Source: Polyangiaceae bacterium (GTDB taxonomy: Bacteria; Myxococcota_A; Polyangia; Polyangiales; Polyangiaceae). From it: a stretch of DNA of 51,991 bases. Location of the stretch: positions 1 to 51,991 of the forward strand of contig JADLFU010000122.1 of NCBI GenBank assembly GCA_020849655.1, read 5' to 3'. Both the position numbers and the translations under genes were made by a program. This document shows positions 27,039-34,829 of the stretch, one piece after another; positions within the stretch are counted from its first letter, which is position 1; the number at the start of each line of letters is the position of its first letter. Under the pieces are notes generated by a model. It saw only the letters and a program-made list of their open reading frames with translations, was not told where the DNA came from and made no database searches.

Positions 27039-27109
27039 CGCGGTGCGCGCGAGGATACGCCCAAGCGTCGGCGCGAAAGAAGCCTCGTGGCGCCGGGCGC
27101 CCCCCGCCC

Positions 27110-27247
27110 TCAGCGCGAGACGAGGAAGAGCAGCCCGGCGCCGACCGCGACGAGGAAGAGCAGCGCGCGCCAGCCCTCGCGGGACGCCTGCATCGGATCG
27201 GACGGACCACCACACCCACCGCAACCGCCGCCTGAGCAACCAGCCAT
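27110..27247 (-). CDS. Small Cys/Gly-rich single-pass membrane protein
   Basis: 45 aa, unrecognised. The N-terminus is MAGCSGGGCGGCGGPSDP with three Cys in a Gly-rich setting, followed by a linker and one TM helix (ALLFLVAVGAGLLFLV) ending in SR. Codons in the N-terminal part use third-position T/A more than neighbours (TCA, GGT, TGT), unlike a random antisense frame. It lies in the gap between zwf and alr, where nothing else codes. The Cys cluster could bind a metal or Fe-S cluster at the membrane. No strong ribosome-binding site was seen, so it remains tentative. Confidence 0.5.
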   Translation of the reverse strand: MAGCSGGGCGGCGGPSDPMQASREGWRALLFLVAVGAGLLFLVSR

Positions 27248-27349
27248 CGTGCCGTCAGCATGGCACGCCGCGCGCGCCCTGGAAAGTTGCCGTCCGCGCG
27301 CGCGGCGACGTATGGGGTGGGCGCCCACGCCGAGAGAGGACACACGAGA

Positions 27350-28549
27350 ATGGTCGCCGCCCCCTGGCCGATGGAAGCTCCCCCGATGCCCGGTGTCCGT
27401 GTGAGCCGCCCCCGCCGCGCCGCGCCGGCCGACGCCGTGCGCCCGACGCGCGCCGAGGTGAACCTCGCGGCCATCCGCAAGAACCTCCACGCGGTGCAGA
27501 AGGCCGCCGCTGGCCAGCGCGTGCTCGCCGTGCTGAAGGCAGACGGCTACGGCCACGGCGCGCCCGCGGTCGCGCGGACGCTCGAGCGCGCGGGCGTCGA
27601 CGGGTTCGCGGTGGCGCTCCTGGAGGAGGCCATCGAGCTGCGCGACGCCGGGATCCACGCGCCCATCCTCGTGATGGGCGGGCTCTATGGCGGCGCGTGC
27701 GACGAGGTGCTGTCGCACGGCCTGACGCCGGTCGTGTACGACCGCGGGCAGCTCGAGGCGCTCGCGCGCGCGGCGCGCGCGGCCGGCGTGAGGGCGAAGG
27801 TGCACCTCAAGATCGACACGGGCATGGCGCGCCTCGGCGTGCGCGAGCGCGAGCTGCCCGAGGTCGCGCGCGCGCTCCGCGATCGCCCCGAGCTCGAGGT
27901 CGAGGCGCTGATGACGCACCTCGCGTGCGCGGACGCGCCGTCGCGCGAGTCGATGGACGAGCAGCTCGCGAGGTTCGACGCCGCCGCCGAGGTCGTGCGC
28001 GCCGCCGGCGTGTCGTTCTCGATGCGGCACGCGGCCAACAGCGCCGCGCTGCTCCGGGGCACACCCGCGCTCGGCGCCGTGCGACCGGGCCTCGCGCTCT
28101 TCGGGATCTCGCCGGTCGAGGGCGGGCCCTCGCTGGCGCCCGTCATGCGCGTGCGCAGCGAGATCGCCTGCCTGCGGCGCCTCGAGCCGGGCGAGTCGGC
28201 GGGCTACGGCTGGGCGTTCACCGCGCGCCGCCCGACCGTGCTCGCGACGGTGCCGGTCGGGTACGCGGACGGCCTGCCTCGATCGCTCTCGGGGCGCGGC
28301 GCGATGCTGGTGCGCGGCAAGCGCGCGCCCGTCGCGGGCACAATCTCGATGGACATGGTGATGCTCGACGTGACCGACCTGGACGGCGCGTCGGTGCGCG
28401 ACGAGGTCGTCGTGCTCGGCGCGCAGCAGGGGCCGCTCGGGCGCGACGAGATCCGCGCGACGGAGCTCGCCGACCTCGCCGGGACGATCCCCTGGGAGAT
28501 CCTGACGAGCATCAGCCGCCGCGTGCCGAGGTTCTACCGGGAGCCGTAG
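27350..28549 (+). CDS. alr: Alanine racemase
   Basis: 399 aa from ATG 27350, which has GAGAGAGGA ten bases upstream; an earlier in-frame start at 27260 has no such site. PLP Lys63 sits in VLKADGYGHG; the second catalytic base Tyr286 is in SAGYGWAF; other blocks are HLKIDTGMARLG, MRHAANSAALL, and the C-terminal TISMDMVMLDVTD. It interconverts L- and D-Ala for peptidoglycan. The N-terminal 30 residues before the barrel are Pro/Arg-rich and not family-like. It converges with the propeller kinase. Confidence 0.95.
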   Translation: MVAAPWPMEAPPMPGVRVSRPRRAAPADAVRPTRAEVNLAAIRKNLHAVQKAAAGQRVLAVLKADGYGHGAPAVARTLERAGVDGFAVALLEEAIELRDAGIHAPILVMGGLYGGACDEVLSHGLTPVVYDRGQLEALARAARAAGVRAKVHLKIDTGMARLGVRERELPEVARALRDRPELEVEALMTHLACADAPSRESMDEQLARFDAAAEVVRAAGVSFSMRHAANSAALLRGTPALGAVRPGLALFGISPVEGGPSLAPVMRVRSEIACLRRLEPGESAGYGWAFTARRPTVLATVPVGYADGLPRSLSGRGAMLVRGKRAPVAGTISMDMVMLDVTDLDGASVRDEVVVLGAQQGPLGRDEIRATELADLAGTIPWEILTSISRRVPRFYREP

Positions 28550-28564
28550 GCCAGCTCGGGCGGG

Positions 28565-30478
28565 CTAGCCGCGCGCCTCGATCACCGCGCCGTCGTCGAG
28601 GGCGATCCTCGCGCCGCCCGCGCCGACCGAGATCGCCCGGACGTTCGCGCCGAGGTGCGGGAGCAAGGCGACCCGCATCCAGGCCTTGTCCGCGCGCGAG
28701 ACGGCGCGCGCGTCGTCCCCTCCGGCGATCACGAGCTTGCCGTGCGCGCCGACGGCGTGGAGATCGCGCGTCGTCTGCACGGGCTCGAGCCGCGCCTCGA
28801 GCTCGCGCGTGACGATGAGCGCGTGCCCTCCGGAGCCGACGACGTGCGCGACGCCGTCCGCGCCCGCCGCGATCGCGAGCAGGTGGCCCGTGCGACCCCA
28901 CGCGATGGGCTTCGGCCCGGAGGCGCCGATCTGCACGAGCTCGCCGGCCTCGCCGCACGCGAGCAGCGCGCCCGTCGTCAGGCGGGTCGCCGCCAGCAGC
29001 CGCTCGGTGCCCTCCACCGCGGTCACGGCGAGCGGCAGCCCTGGTCGGAGGCTGCCGAGCACCGACGCCCTCCGCGCGCGGCTCTGGCCCACGAAGATGA
29101 GCTCGCCCGGCGCGAGCGTCGCCGACACCCACGAGATGTCGGGATCGGGGGGCGCCCAGGGCTGCGCGCGCCCGTCCGCGCCGACCCCGTGCAGCACGCC
29201 GTCTCCGTGGAGCACGACCTCTCCGGTGGGCGTCGCGACCAGCCCGCGCACGAGGCTCGGCTCGACGCCCGAGAGCGGGAGGCGCTTCCACGCCTGCCCA
29301 TCGAAGCGGTAGAGCCCTCCGCGGCCGAGCGCGAACGCGACGCCGCCGTCGGGGGCGAGCGTCATCGCCGTCGCCCGCTCGGGCAGCGCGCCCTTGCTGA
29401 CGACGCGCGGCGAGCCGGGAGCGGGGGGCGCGTCCAGCTTCGACGCCGGCACGGGCGCGCTGACGGCGCCCATCACCCCCGAGCTCGACGAGCGGCGTCC
29501 TGCGGCCGTGCGCAGCGTGGGCTCGACGGCGTCCCAGAAGTCCCGGAGCGTCGCGTGCCGCTCGGCCGGGTCCGCGGCGGTCGCGCGGAGGAGCTCTCGG
29601 TCGAGCGCGGCGACGAGCTCCGGGCGGTCCGCGAGCTCGGGCGACAGGCACGCCGCGTGCGGCGCGAGCTGCGGCCTCGGCCCCGAGAGGATGCGAGAGA
29701 GCACCTGGAACGCGCTCTCCCGCTCCCCCACGGGGAACGCCGAGCGCCCCGTCAGCGCCTCGATCAGCACGACGGCGAAGGAGAAGAGATCGGTGCGCGG
29801 CGACACGCGGCGGTTGCCCATCTCGAACTGCTCCGGCGGCGCGTAGCCGAGCGAGGCGCCCGCGAGCGCGACCGTGCCCTTCACGTCGACGTCGAAGCGC
29901 TTCACGAGGCCGAAGTCGCCCACCTTCATCACCTCGTTGCCGGCCTCGCTCGTGATGAGGAGGTTGGAGGGCTTCAGATCGCGGTGGACGATCTGCGCCG
30001 CGTGCACCATCCCGAGCGCGCGCGCGACCTGGCGAAACAGCCTGCGCGCGCGCCCCGGGGCCATGCCGCGCCCGGGCGAGCCGGAGATGATCTCCTGGAG
30101 GTTCGTGCCGTGCACGTACTCGAGGACGGTGAACGGCAGCGCGTAGACCTCGCCGTCCGACATCGCGCAGCGATGGATTCCGTGGTCGAAGTAGCGCACG
30201 ACGCTGGGGCAGGGGGCCTGGGACTGCCCGAGCTTGCGGAGCACGTCGGCCTCCCGGAGGAACCTCGCGAGCGCGTCGTCGTTCACGACGTCGGGCCGCA
30301 AGAGCTTCACGACCACCCAGGGACCGTCGGGCTCGTCGTAGCCCGCGCGGTACACCCAGCCCTGCCCACCCTGACCGAGCAGCGCCGAGAGGTGGTACGA
30401 GACCCCCTGCGCCCCGCCTATCGGGCGCTGGGTGAGCTGGTCGCGGATCTGCCGCAGCCGCGGGTCCGAGATGGTCAT
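28565..30478 (-). CDS. Ser/Thr protein kinase fused to a predicted beta-propeller
   Basis: 637 aa, no membrane helix. Kinase at about 28-310: G-loop GQGGQGWV (35-42), Lys58 in VVVKLL, HRDLKPSN (165-172), DFG (188-190), and APPEQFEMG. A 40-residue linker leads to a C-terminal half (about 350-637) of repeated strands with 'GGVAFALGRGGLYRFDG', 'GEVVLHGDGVLHGV', 'GAGGARIALDDGAVIEARG'. This looks like a six- to seven-bladed propeller of the Kelch/NHL/sugar-sensing kind, likely a sensor or docking platform. Divergent from the kinase-receiver gene with 70 bp between starts, so both may share a control region. Confidence 0.88.
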   Translation of the reverse strand: MTISDPRLRQIRDQLTQRPIGGAQGVSYHLSALLGQGGQGWVYRAGYDEPDGPWVVVKLLRPDVVNDDALARFLREADVLRKLGQSQAPCPSVVRYFDHGIHRCAMSDGEVYALPFTVLEYVHGTNLQEIISGSPGRGMAPGRARRLFRQVARALGMVHAAQIVHRDLKPSNLLITSEAGNEVMKVGDFGLVKRFDVDVKGTVALAGASLGYAPPEQFEMGNRRVSPRTDLFSFAVVLIEALTGRSAFPVGERESAFQVLSRILSGPRPQLAPHAACLSPELADRPELVAALDRELLRATAADPAERHATLRDFWDAVEPTLRTAAGRRSSSSGVMGAVSAPVPASKLDAPPAPGSPRVVSKGALPERATAMTLAPDGGVAFALGRGGLYRFDGQAWKRLPLSGVEPSLVRGLVATPTGEVVLHGDGVLHGVGADGRAQPWAPPDPDISWVSATLAPGELIFVGQSRARRASVLGSLRPGLPLAVTAVEGTERLLAATRLTTGALLACGEAGELVQIGASGPKPIAWGRTGHLLAIAAGADGVAHVVGSGGHALIVTRELEARLEPVQTTRDLHAVGAHGKLVIAGGDDARAVSRADKAWMRVALLPHLGANVRAISVGAGGARIALDDGAVIEARG

Positions 30479-30548
30479 CCCGCGCGAAGGTACGCGGGTT
30501 CGACGGATCGATGGAAGCCGGAGCGTGCGTTCGGGCGAAGATGGGCCG

Positions 30549-31916
30549 ATGACGGACGAAGACTCCGAGGGGTTCCTCCGCGTGACGCTCGTGGTCGAGG
30601 AGGACTCGGTCGACCCGCTGTCGCTGCCGGGCGGGCTGCGAGGCCAGGTGCTCGCCGGGCGCTACCGCCTGGGCGGGCTCGTCGGTCGAGGCGGCGCGAG
30701 CGAGGTGTACTCGGCCGAGGATCTCGCAGACGGCGGCGCGTGCGCCGTGAAGGTGATGCTGCCGCACGTCGCGGCCGAGCCGGAGCACGCGCGGCGCTTC
30801 GAGCGAGAGGCCCGCGCGGCCGCGCTCCTCGTCCACCCCAACGTCATGCGGGTGCTGTGCCTCGCGGTGGACCCGACGCGCGACCTCTACTTCATCGTGA
30901 TGGAGCTCGGGATCGGGCGCTCGCTCGCGTCGACGGCGTCGCGGCACGCGGGGACGCTCCCGCTCGCGTTCGTCGGAGACGTGCTCGGCGCGCTGCTCGA
31001 CGTCGTGGCGTTCGCGCACGCGCGCGGCGTGCTGCACCGGGATCTCAAGCCCGAGAACGTGCTGCTCGTCGATGGGCCCGCCGGGCGCTATACGCCGAAG
31101 GTGCTTGACTTCGGGCTCGTTCGGATCATCTCCGACGCGAGCTCTCGCTCGGTGACGGAGCCGAGCATGATCCGCGGGACACCGGCGTACATGAGCCCGG
31201 AGCAGTGCCGCTCGCTGCTCGACGCGGGGCCGGAGAGCGACGTCTACGCGCTCGGGTGCATGGCCTTCGAGCTGCTCGCCGGGCACGTCCCCTTCGACGC
31301 GCCGTCCGCGATGGAGACGCTGGCGCGGCAGCTGTTCGCGGCGGTGCCGCCCCTCGTACGTCCGTCGGGCGCCGAGCCGCTGCCCGAGGAGCTGCGCGCG
31401 CTCGTGGCGGCGATGATGGCGAAGGCGCCGACCGACCGGCCGACGGCGGCGGAGGCGGCGAAGCGCCTCCGCGACGCGTTGACGACGGCGGGGGTGCCGC
31501 TCGGGAGGTTCGAGCTGCCCGTCTCGGCGCCCGTCACGCCGCCGCGCGCGGGTCACGCGGCGGACCCCCCGCCGGCCTCGCTGACGGGCAAGCGCGTGGC
31601 GCTGCTCCGCCTCGACGCTGGTCGCGCGGTCGTCGACGCCGTCGTCGACGGGCTCCGGGCGCGCGGCGCGAAGGTGGAGGAGCTCGCGCGGCAGGCCGTC
31701 GCCGTCACGGCCGCGGGCGCGCTCGTCATCGACGCGGGCGCCGACGTGGCGGAGGGCCTGGCGCTCGCGTCGCGGGTGCGTCGCGCGCGCCCCGCGATCA
31801 AGATCGTCGTCGTGACCTCGGCGGGGGCGGGCGCGCCGCTCCCTGGCGTCATCTTGCTGCGGGCGCCGGTGACGCTGGACGCGCTCGTCGAGGCGCTCTC
31901 GCACCGGCGCGAGTGA
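30549..31916 (+). CDS. Ser/Thr protein kinase fused to a degenerate receiver-like domain
   Basis: 455 aa from ATG 30549. Kinase about 38-320: G-loop GRGGASEV (46-53), Lys68, HRDLKPEN (163-170), DFG (187-189), MSPEQCR; complete. After a Pro linker, residues about 345-455 have a (beta-alpha)5 pattern like a response-regulator receiver: KRVALLRLDAG (beta1, acidic pair missing), ALVIDAGADVAEGLALA (beta3, phospho-Asp position possibly Asp), IKIVVVTSAG (beta4 Thr/Ser), and LLRAPVTLDALVEAL, where the conserved Lys-Pro is Arg-Ala-Pro. This may be a pseudo-receiver used for binding rather than phosphotransfer. Followed 45 bp later by the STAND kinase gene. Confidence 0.85.
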   Translation: MTDEDSEGFLRVTLVVEEDSVDPLSLPGGLRGQVLAGRYRLGGLVGRGGASEVYSAEDLADGGACAVKVMLPHVAAEPEHARRFEREARAAALLVHPNVMRVLCLAVDPTRDLYFIVMELGIGRSLASTASRHAGTLPLAFVGDVLGALLDVVAFAHARGVLHRDLKPENVLLVDGPAGRYTPKVLDFGLVRIISDASSRSVTEPSMIRGTPAYMSPEQCRSLLDAGPESDVYALGCMAFELLAGHVPFDAPSAMETLARQLFAAVPPLVRPSGAEPLPEELRALVAAMMAKAPTDRPTAAEAAKRLRDALTTAGVPLGRFELPVSAPVTPPRAGHAADPPPASLTGKRVALLRLDAGRAVVDAVVDGLRARGAKVEELARQAVAVTAAGALVIDAGADVAEGLALASRVRRARPAIKIVVVTSAGAGAPLPGVILLRAPVTLDALVEALSHRRE

Positions 31917-31961
31917 AGATTTCAGCGCGGCGTGGCGCCGGCGTGGCAAGGTCCGGCGCTG

Positions 31962-34823
31962 ATGGCGACGACGGTGGCCGACCCCTCGCCCGCGGCGCCG
32001 GGAGACGTGCTCGCCGGCCGCTTCCGGCTGCTCGAGCGGCTCGGGCAGGGCGGCTTCGGCGAGGTGTTCCGGGCCGCGGAGCTGCTGCCGGACGGCTCGA
32101 CGGTGCGCGAGGTCGCGCTGAAGCTGCTGTCGACGGCGCGGAGCGAGGACGACTGGGCCCACGAGGCGAGGGCGCTCGCGCAGCTGTCCCACCCGGCGCT
32201 CCCCACGATCTTCTCGGCCGGCGTGCTGCCGACCGCGCCGCCGCGGCCGTTCGTGGCGATGGAGCTGCTCGTCGGTGAGACCCTCGACGTCGCGCTCGCG
32301 GAGCGAGGACCGATCGGGTGGCGGCGCGCCCTCCACCACGCGCGCGAGCTCGCGGGCGCGCTCGACGCCACCCACGCGGCGGGCATCGTGCACCTCGACG
32401 TCAAGCCGTCGAACGTGCTCCGCGAGCGCGGCGGGGGCGTGCGGCTGCTCGACTTCGGCATCGCCGAGCTGCCGGACGCCTCGCCCCCGCGCGGCGCCCG
32501 AGCGGCCAGCGCCCTCTCGACCGCGGAGGTCCTCGACGACGGGTCGGACGATCCCGGCGCCGCGCGCTCCGCGAGGGTCGCGGTCGGGACACCGGGCTTC
32601 ATGGCGCCCGAGGTGATCGAGGGACGCCCCGCGCGCGCGGCCGCGGACGCGTACGCGCTCGGCGTCTGCCTCGCGCTGATGATCGGCGGCGCGCTGCCGC
32701 ACCGCGCAGGGGCGGTGCCCGCGCGGGGGGCTCCGGAAGACTCCGTGGCGACGTGGCGCGCGTCCGTCCAGCGCGCGACGCTCGCGGGAGACCTCGACCT
32801 CGAGCCGCTCGCGCGCGCCGCCCCGCGCGGGGTCGTGGCGCTGGTGCGCGCGCTCACGTCGCTCGATCCTGCGGCGCGGCCCGCGGGCCTGAGGGCGCGC
32901 TTCGACGAGGCGTGGGAGCGCCCGTTCGGCGTGCCCGAGAGCCCGTACCTCGGCCTCTGCGCGTACGGCGCGACCGCGGAGGGCGTGCTGCCCGGTAGAG
33001 ACGACGACGCCGCGCGCCTCGCGGCCGAGCTGGCAGCGGGGAGCGTGATCGTGCTCCAGGGCGCGAGCGGCTCGGGGAAGAGCTCGCTCGCCGTCGCCGG
33101 CGTCGTGCCCGCGCTCGCGAAGCGCTTCGCGGACGATCTGGACGGCTGGGAGGCGGTCGTCGTGCGACCTGGCGACGACGTCGACGCCTCGCTGCGCCGC
33201 GCGCGCGGGGGGGCGTCGGCGCGTGTTGGGATTGTGCTTGTGGTCGATCAGCTGGAGGAGCTGGTCACGTCGCTCGACGCGCCGTCCGCGGCGAGGTTCG
33301 CGCTCGCGCTCTCGCGCCACTCGTCGCCGACGCCGGGGCTCCGCGTGCTCGCGACGCTCCGCGAGGACTTCACGACGCGCGTCGGAGAGATCGGCGAGCT
33401 CGCGCGGTGGCTCGAGGCGGCCGTGCGGTTCGTCGCGCCGCCCTCGCTCGCCGCCGTGAGAGAGATCGTCGTAGGCCCGGCGCGGCTCGCGGGGGCGGAG
33501 ATCGACGACGCCCGCGAGATCGTGGAGGAGGCGGCGCGCGAGCTGCGGTCGGGCGAGGGGCGGCTGCCGGCCGTCGCGTTCGCGCTCTCGGAGTGGTGGG
33601 CGACGCGGCGGGACGGGCGCCTCTCCGCGAGCGCGTGGCGGGCGCAGGGCGGCGTGACCGGCGCGCTCGCGAGGCACGCGGACGCGACCCTCGGGCGCCT
33701 CACCGACGATCAGCGCGCGGCCGCGCGTCGGCTGCTCCTCTGCCTCGCGGGGCCCGACGCCACGCGCGTGCGCCTGGGCGGCCGGGAGGTCGCGGAGCTC
33801 GGCGCGGACGCGCGCGCGGCGCTCGACGCGTTCGTCGCCGCGCGGCTGATAGGGCGCGACGACGACGGCGCGGCGTCGTACGTGCACGAGTCGCTCCTGT
33901 CGGCGTGGCCGACGTTGACGGGGTGGATGGAAGAAGAGCGCGTCGATCGCGCGCACGGGGCCGAGCTGGAGAGGGCCGCCCGCGCGTTCGCCGGCGCGGC
34001 CGCGCGCGAGCGCGCCGACCACCTCCTGCGCGGGGTCCGCCTGGCCCGCGCGGAGGACCTCGCGCGTCGGCGAGGGGATCTCGTCTCCGTCGCCGCGCCG
34101 CTGCTCGTGGCGTCGCGGAGGCGCGCCCGCGCCGAGACGTGGGCGCGCACCTCGCTCGCGCTGACGGCGCTCCTGGTCGCGGCCGGGGTGGTCGGCGCCG
34201 GCGCGTGGGTGAACAAGCAGCATGAGCGCGAGATCGCGCTCCGCGAGTCGAACCTGAAGAGCCTGCTGAAAGAGGCCGACGGCGTGAAGCGGACGGCCGA
34301 GCAGATCCTCGCGCGCTACGGGGAGCGCGATCACGACGCGCAGCAGCTCGAGGCCTCGCTGCGGGCGTGCCAGCAGGCCCGCGTGCGCGCCGAGCAGGAT
34401 CACCGCGCCGCGCAGGCCGCCCGATACCCGAGCGACACCCGTGAGGCGAAGCTCGTCATGTTCCTGCAGTCGTGGGAGCACGCGTACAACCTGCACAGCG
34501 ACGGCAAGCTCCTCTCGTTCTTCGCGCCGACGGTCGACTGGATGGGGCAGCAGCGCGCGCGCGAGGCGATCGTGGAGGCGCTCGCGGCCGAGTGGCGGAG
34601 GAGCCCGTCGAACCGCGTGATGCTGGGGGACATCGCGGTCACCAAGCGAGAGGGCGGCGAGGCGCGCGTCCGCGCCACGCGCGAGGAGCGGACCGCGGGC
34701 GTCACGACCATCGCGAGCGTGGTGTTCGTCATCCAGGGCGAGAAGCCGGAGGACCTCCGCATCGTGAGCGGCGAGGTCGAGCGCACCATCACGACGGGCA
34801 AGATCGTCGGCTGCAGGGAGTGA
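31962..34823 (+). CDS. Ser/Thr kinase - STAND-like NTPase - TM - NTF2-like fusion
   Basis: 953 aa. Kinase domain about 20-320 (G-loop GQGGFGEV 28-35, Lys54, HLDVKPSN 144-151 lacking the HRD Arg, DFG 164-166). Next a STAND/AAA-like NTPase, about 330-640: YLGLCAYGATAEGVLPGRDDD, Walker A GASGSGKSS (368-376), Walker B GIVLVVDQLEEL, then a helical region (650-725). One TM helix (about 731-750) is followed by a coiled coil (751-815) and an extracytoplasmic NTF2/SnoaL-like domain (about 825-945; SWEHAYNLHSDGKLLSFF, then RAREAIVEALAAEW). The kinase-NTPase order resembles kinase-STAND proteins of myxobacteria and cyanobacteria; the NTF2 end is unusual. An alternative GTG start lies 10 codons upstream. 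Confidence 0.85.
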   Translation: MATTVADPSPAAPGDVLAGRFRLLERLGQGGFGEVFRAAELLPDGSTVREVALKLLSTARSEDDWAHEARALAQLSHPALPTIFSAGVLPTAPPRPFVAMELLVGETLDVALAERGPIGWRRALHHARELAGALDATHAAGIVHLDVKPSNVLRERGGGVRLLDFGIAELPDASPPRGARAASALSTAEVLDDGSDDPGAARSARVAVGTPGFMAPEVIEGRPARAAADAYALGVCLALMIGGALPHRAGAVPARGAPEDSVATWRASVQRATLAGDLDLEPLARAAPRGVVALVRALTSLDPAARPAGLRARFDEAWERPFGVPESPYLGLCAYGATAEGVLPGRDDDAARLAAELAAGSVIVLQGASGSGKSSLAVAGVVPALAKRFADDLDGWEAVVVRPGDDVDASLRRARGGASARVGIVLVVDQLEELVTSLDAPSAARFALALSRHSSPTPGLRVLATLREDFTTRVGEIGELARWLEAAVRFVAPPSLAAVREIVVGPARLAGAEIDDAREIVEEAARELRSGEGRLPAVAFALSEWWATRRDGRLSASAWRAQGGVTGALARHADATLGRLTDDQRAAARRLLLCLAGPDATRVRLGGREVAELGADARAALDAFVAARLIGRDDDGAASYVHESLLSAWPTLTGWMEEERVDRAHGAELERAARAFAGAAARERADHLLRGVRLARAEDLARRRGDLVSVAAPLLVASRRRARAETWARTSLALTALLVAAGVVGAGAWVNKQHEREIALRESNLKSLLKEADGVKRTAEQILARYGERDHDAQQLEASLRACQQARVRAEQDHRAAQAARYPSDTREAKLVMFLQSWEHAYNLHSDGKLLSFFAPTVDWMGQQRAREAIVEALAAEWRRSPSNRVMLGDIAVTKREGGEARVRATREERTAGVTTIASVVFVIQGEKPEDLRIVSGEVERTITTGKIVGCRE

Positions 34824-34829
34824 CGGGCT

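Noticed and set aside
28512-34496. A single minus-strand open frame of almost 6 kb across the kinase cluster
   Set aside because: It lies antisense to or out of frame with clear kinase genes, is Arg/Ala/Pro-rich without domains, and arises from high GC3. Only the 28565-30478 gene in another frame is real on that strand.
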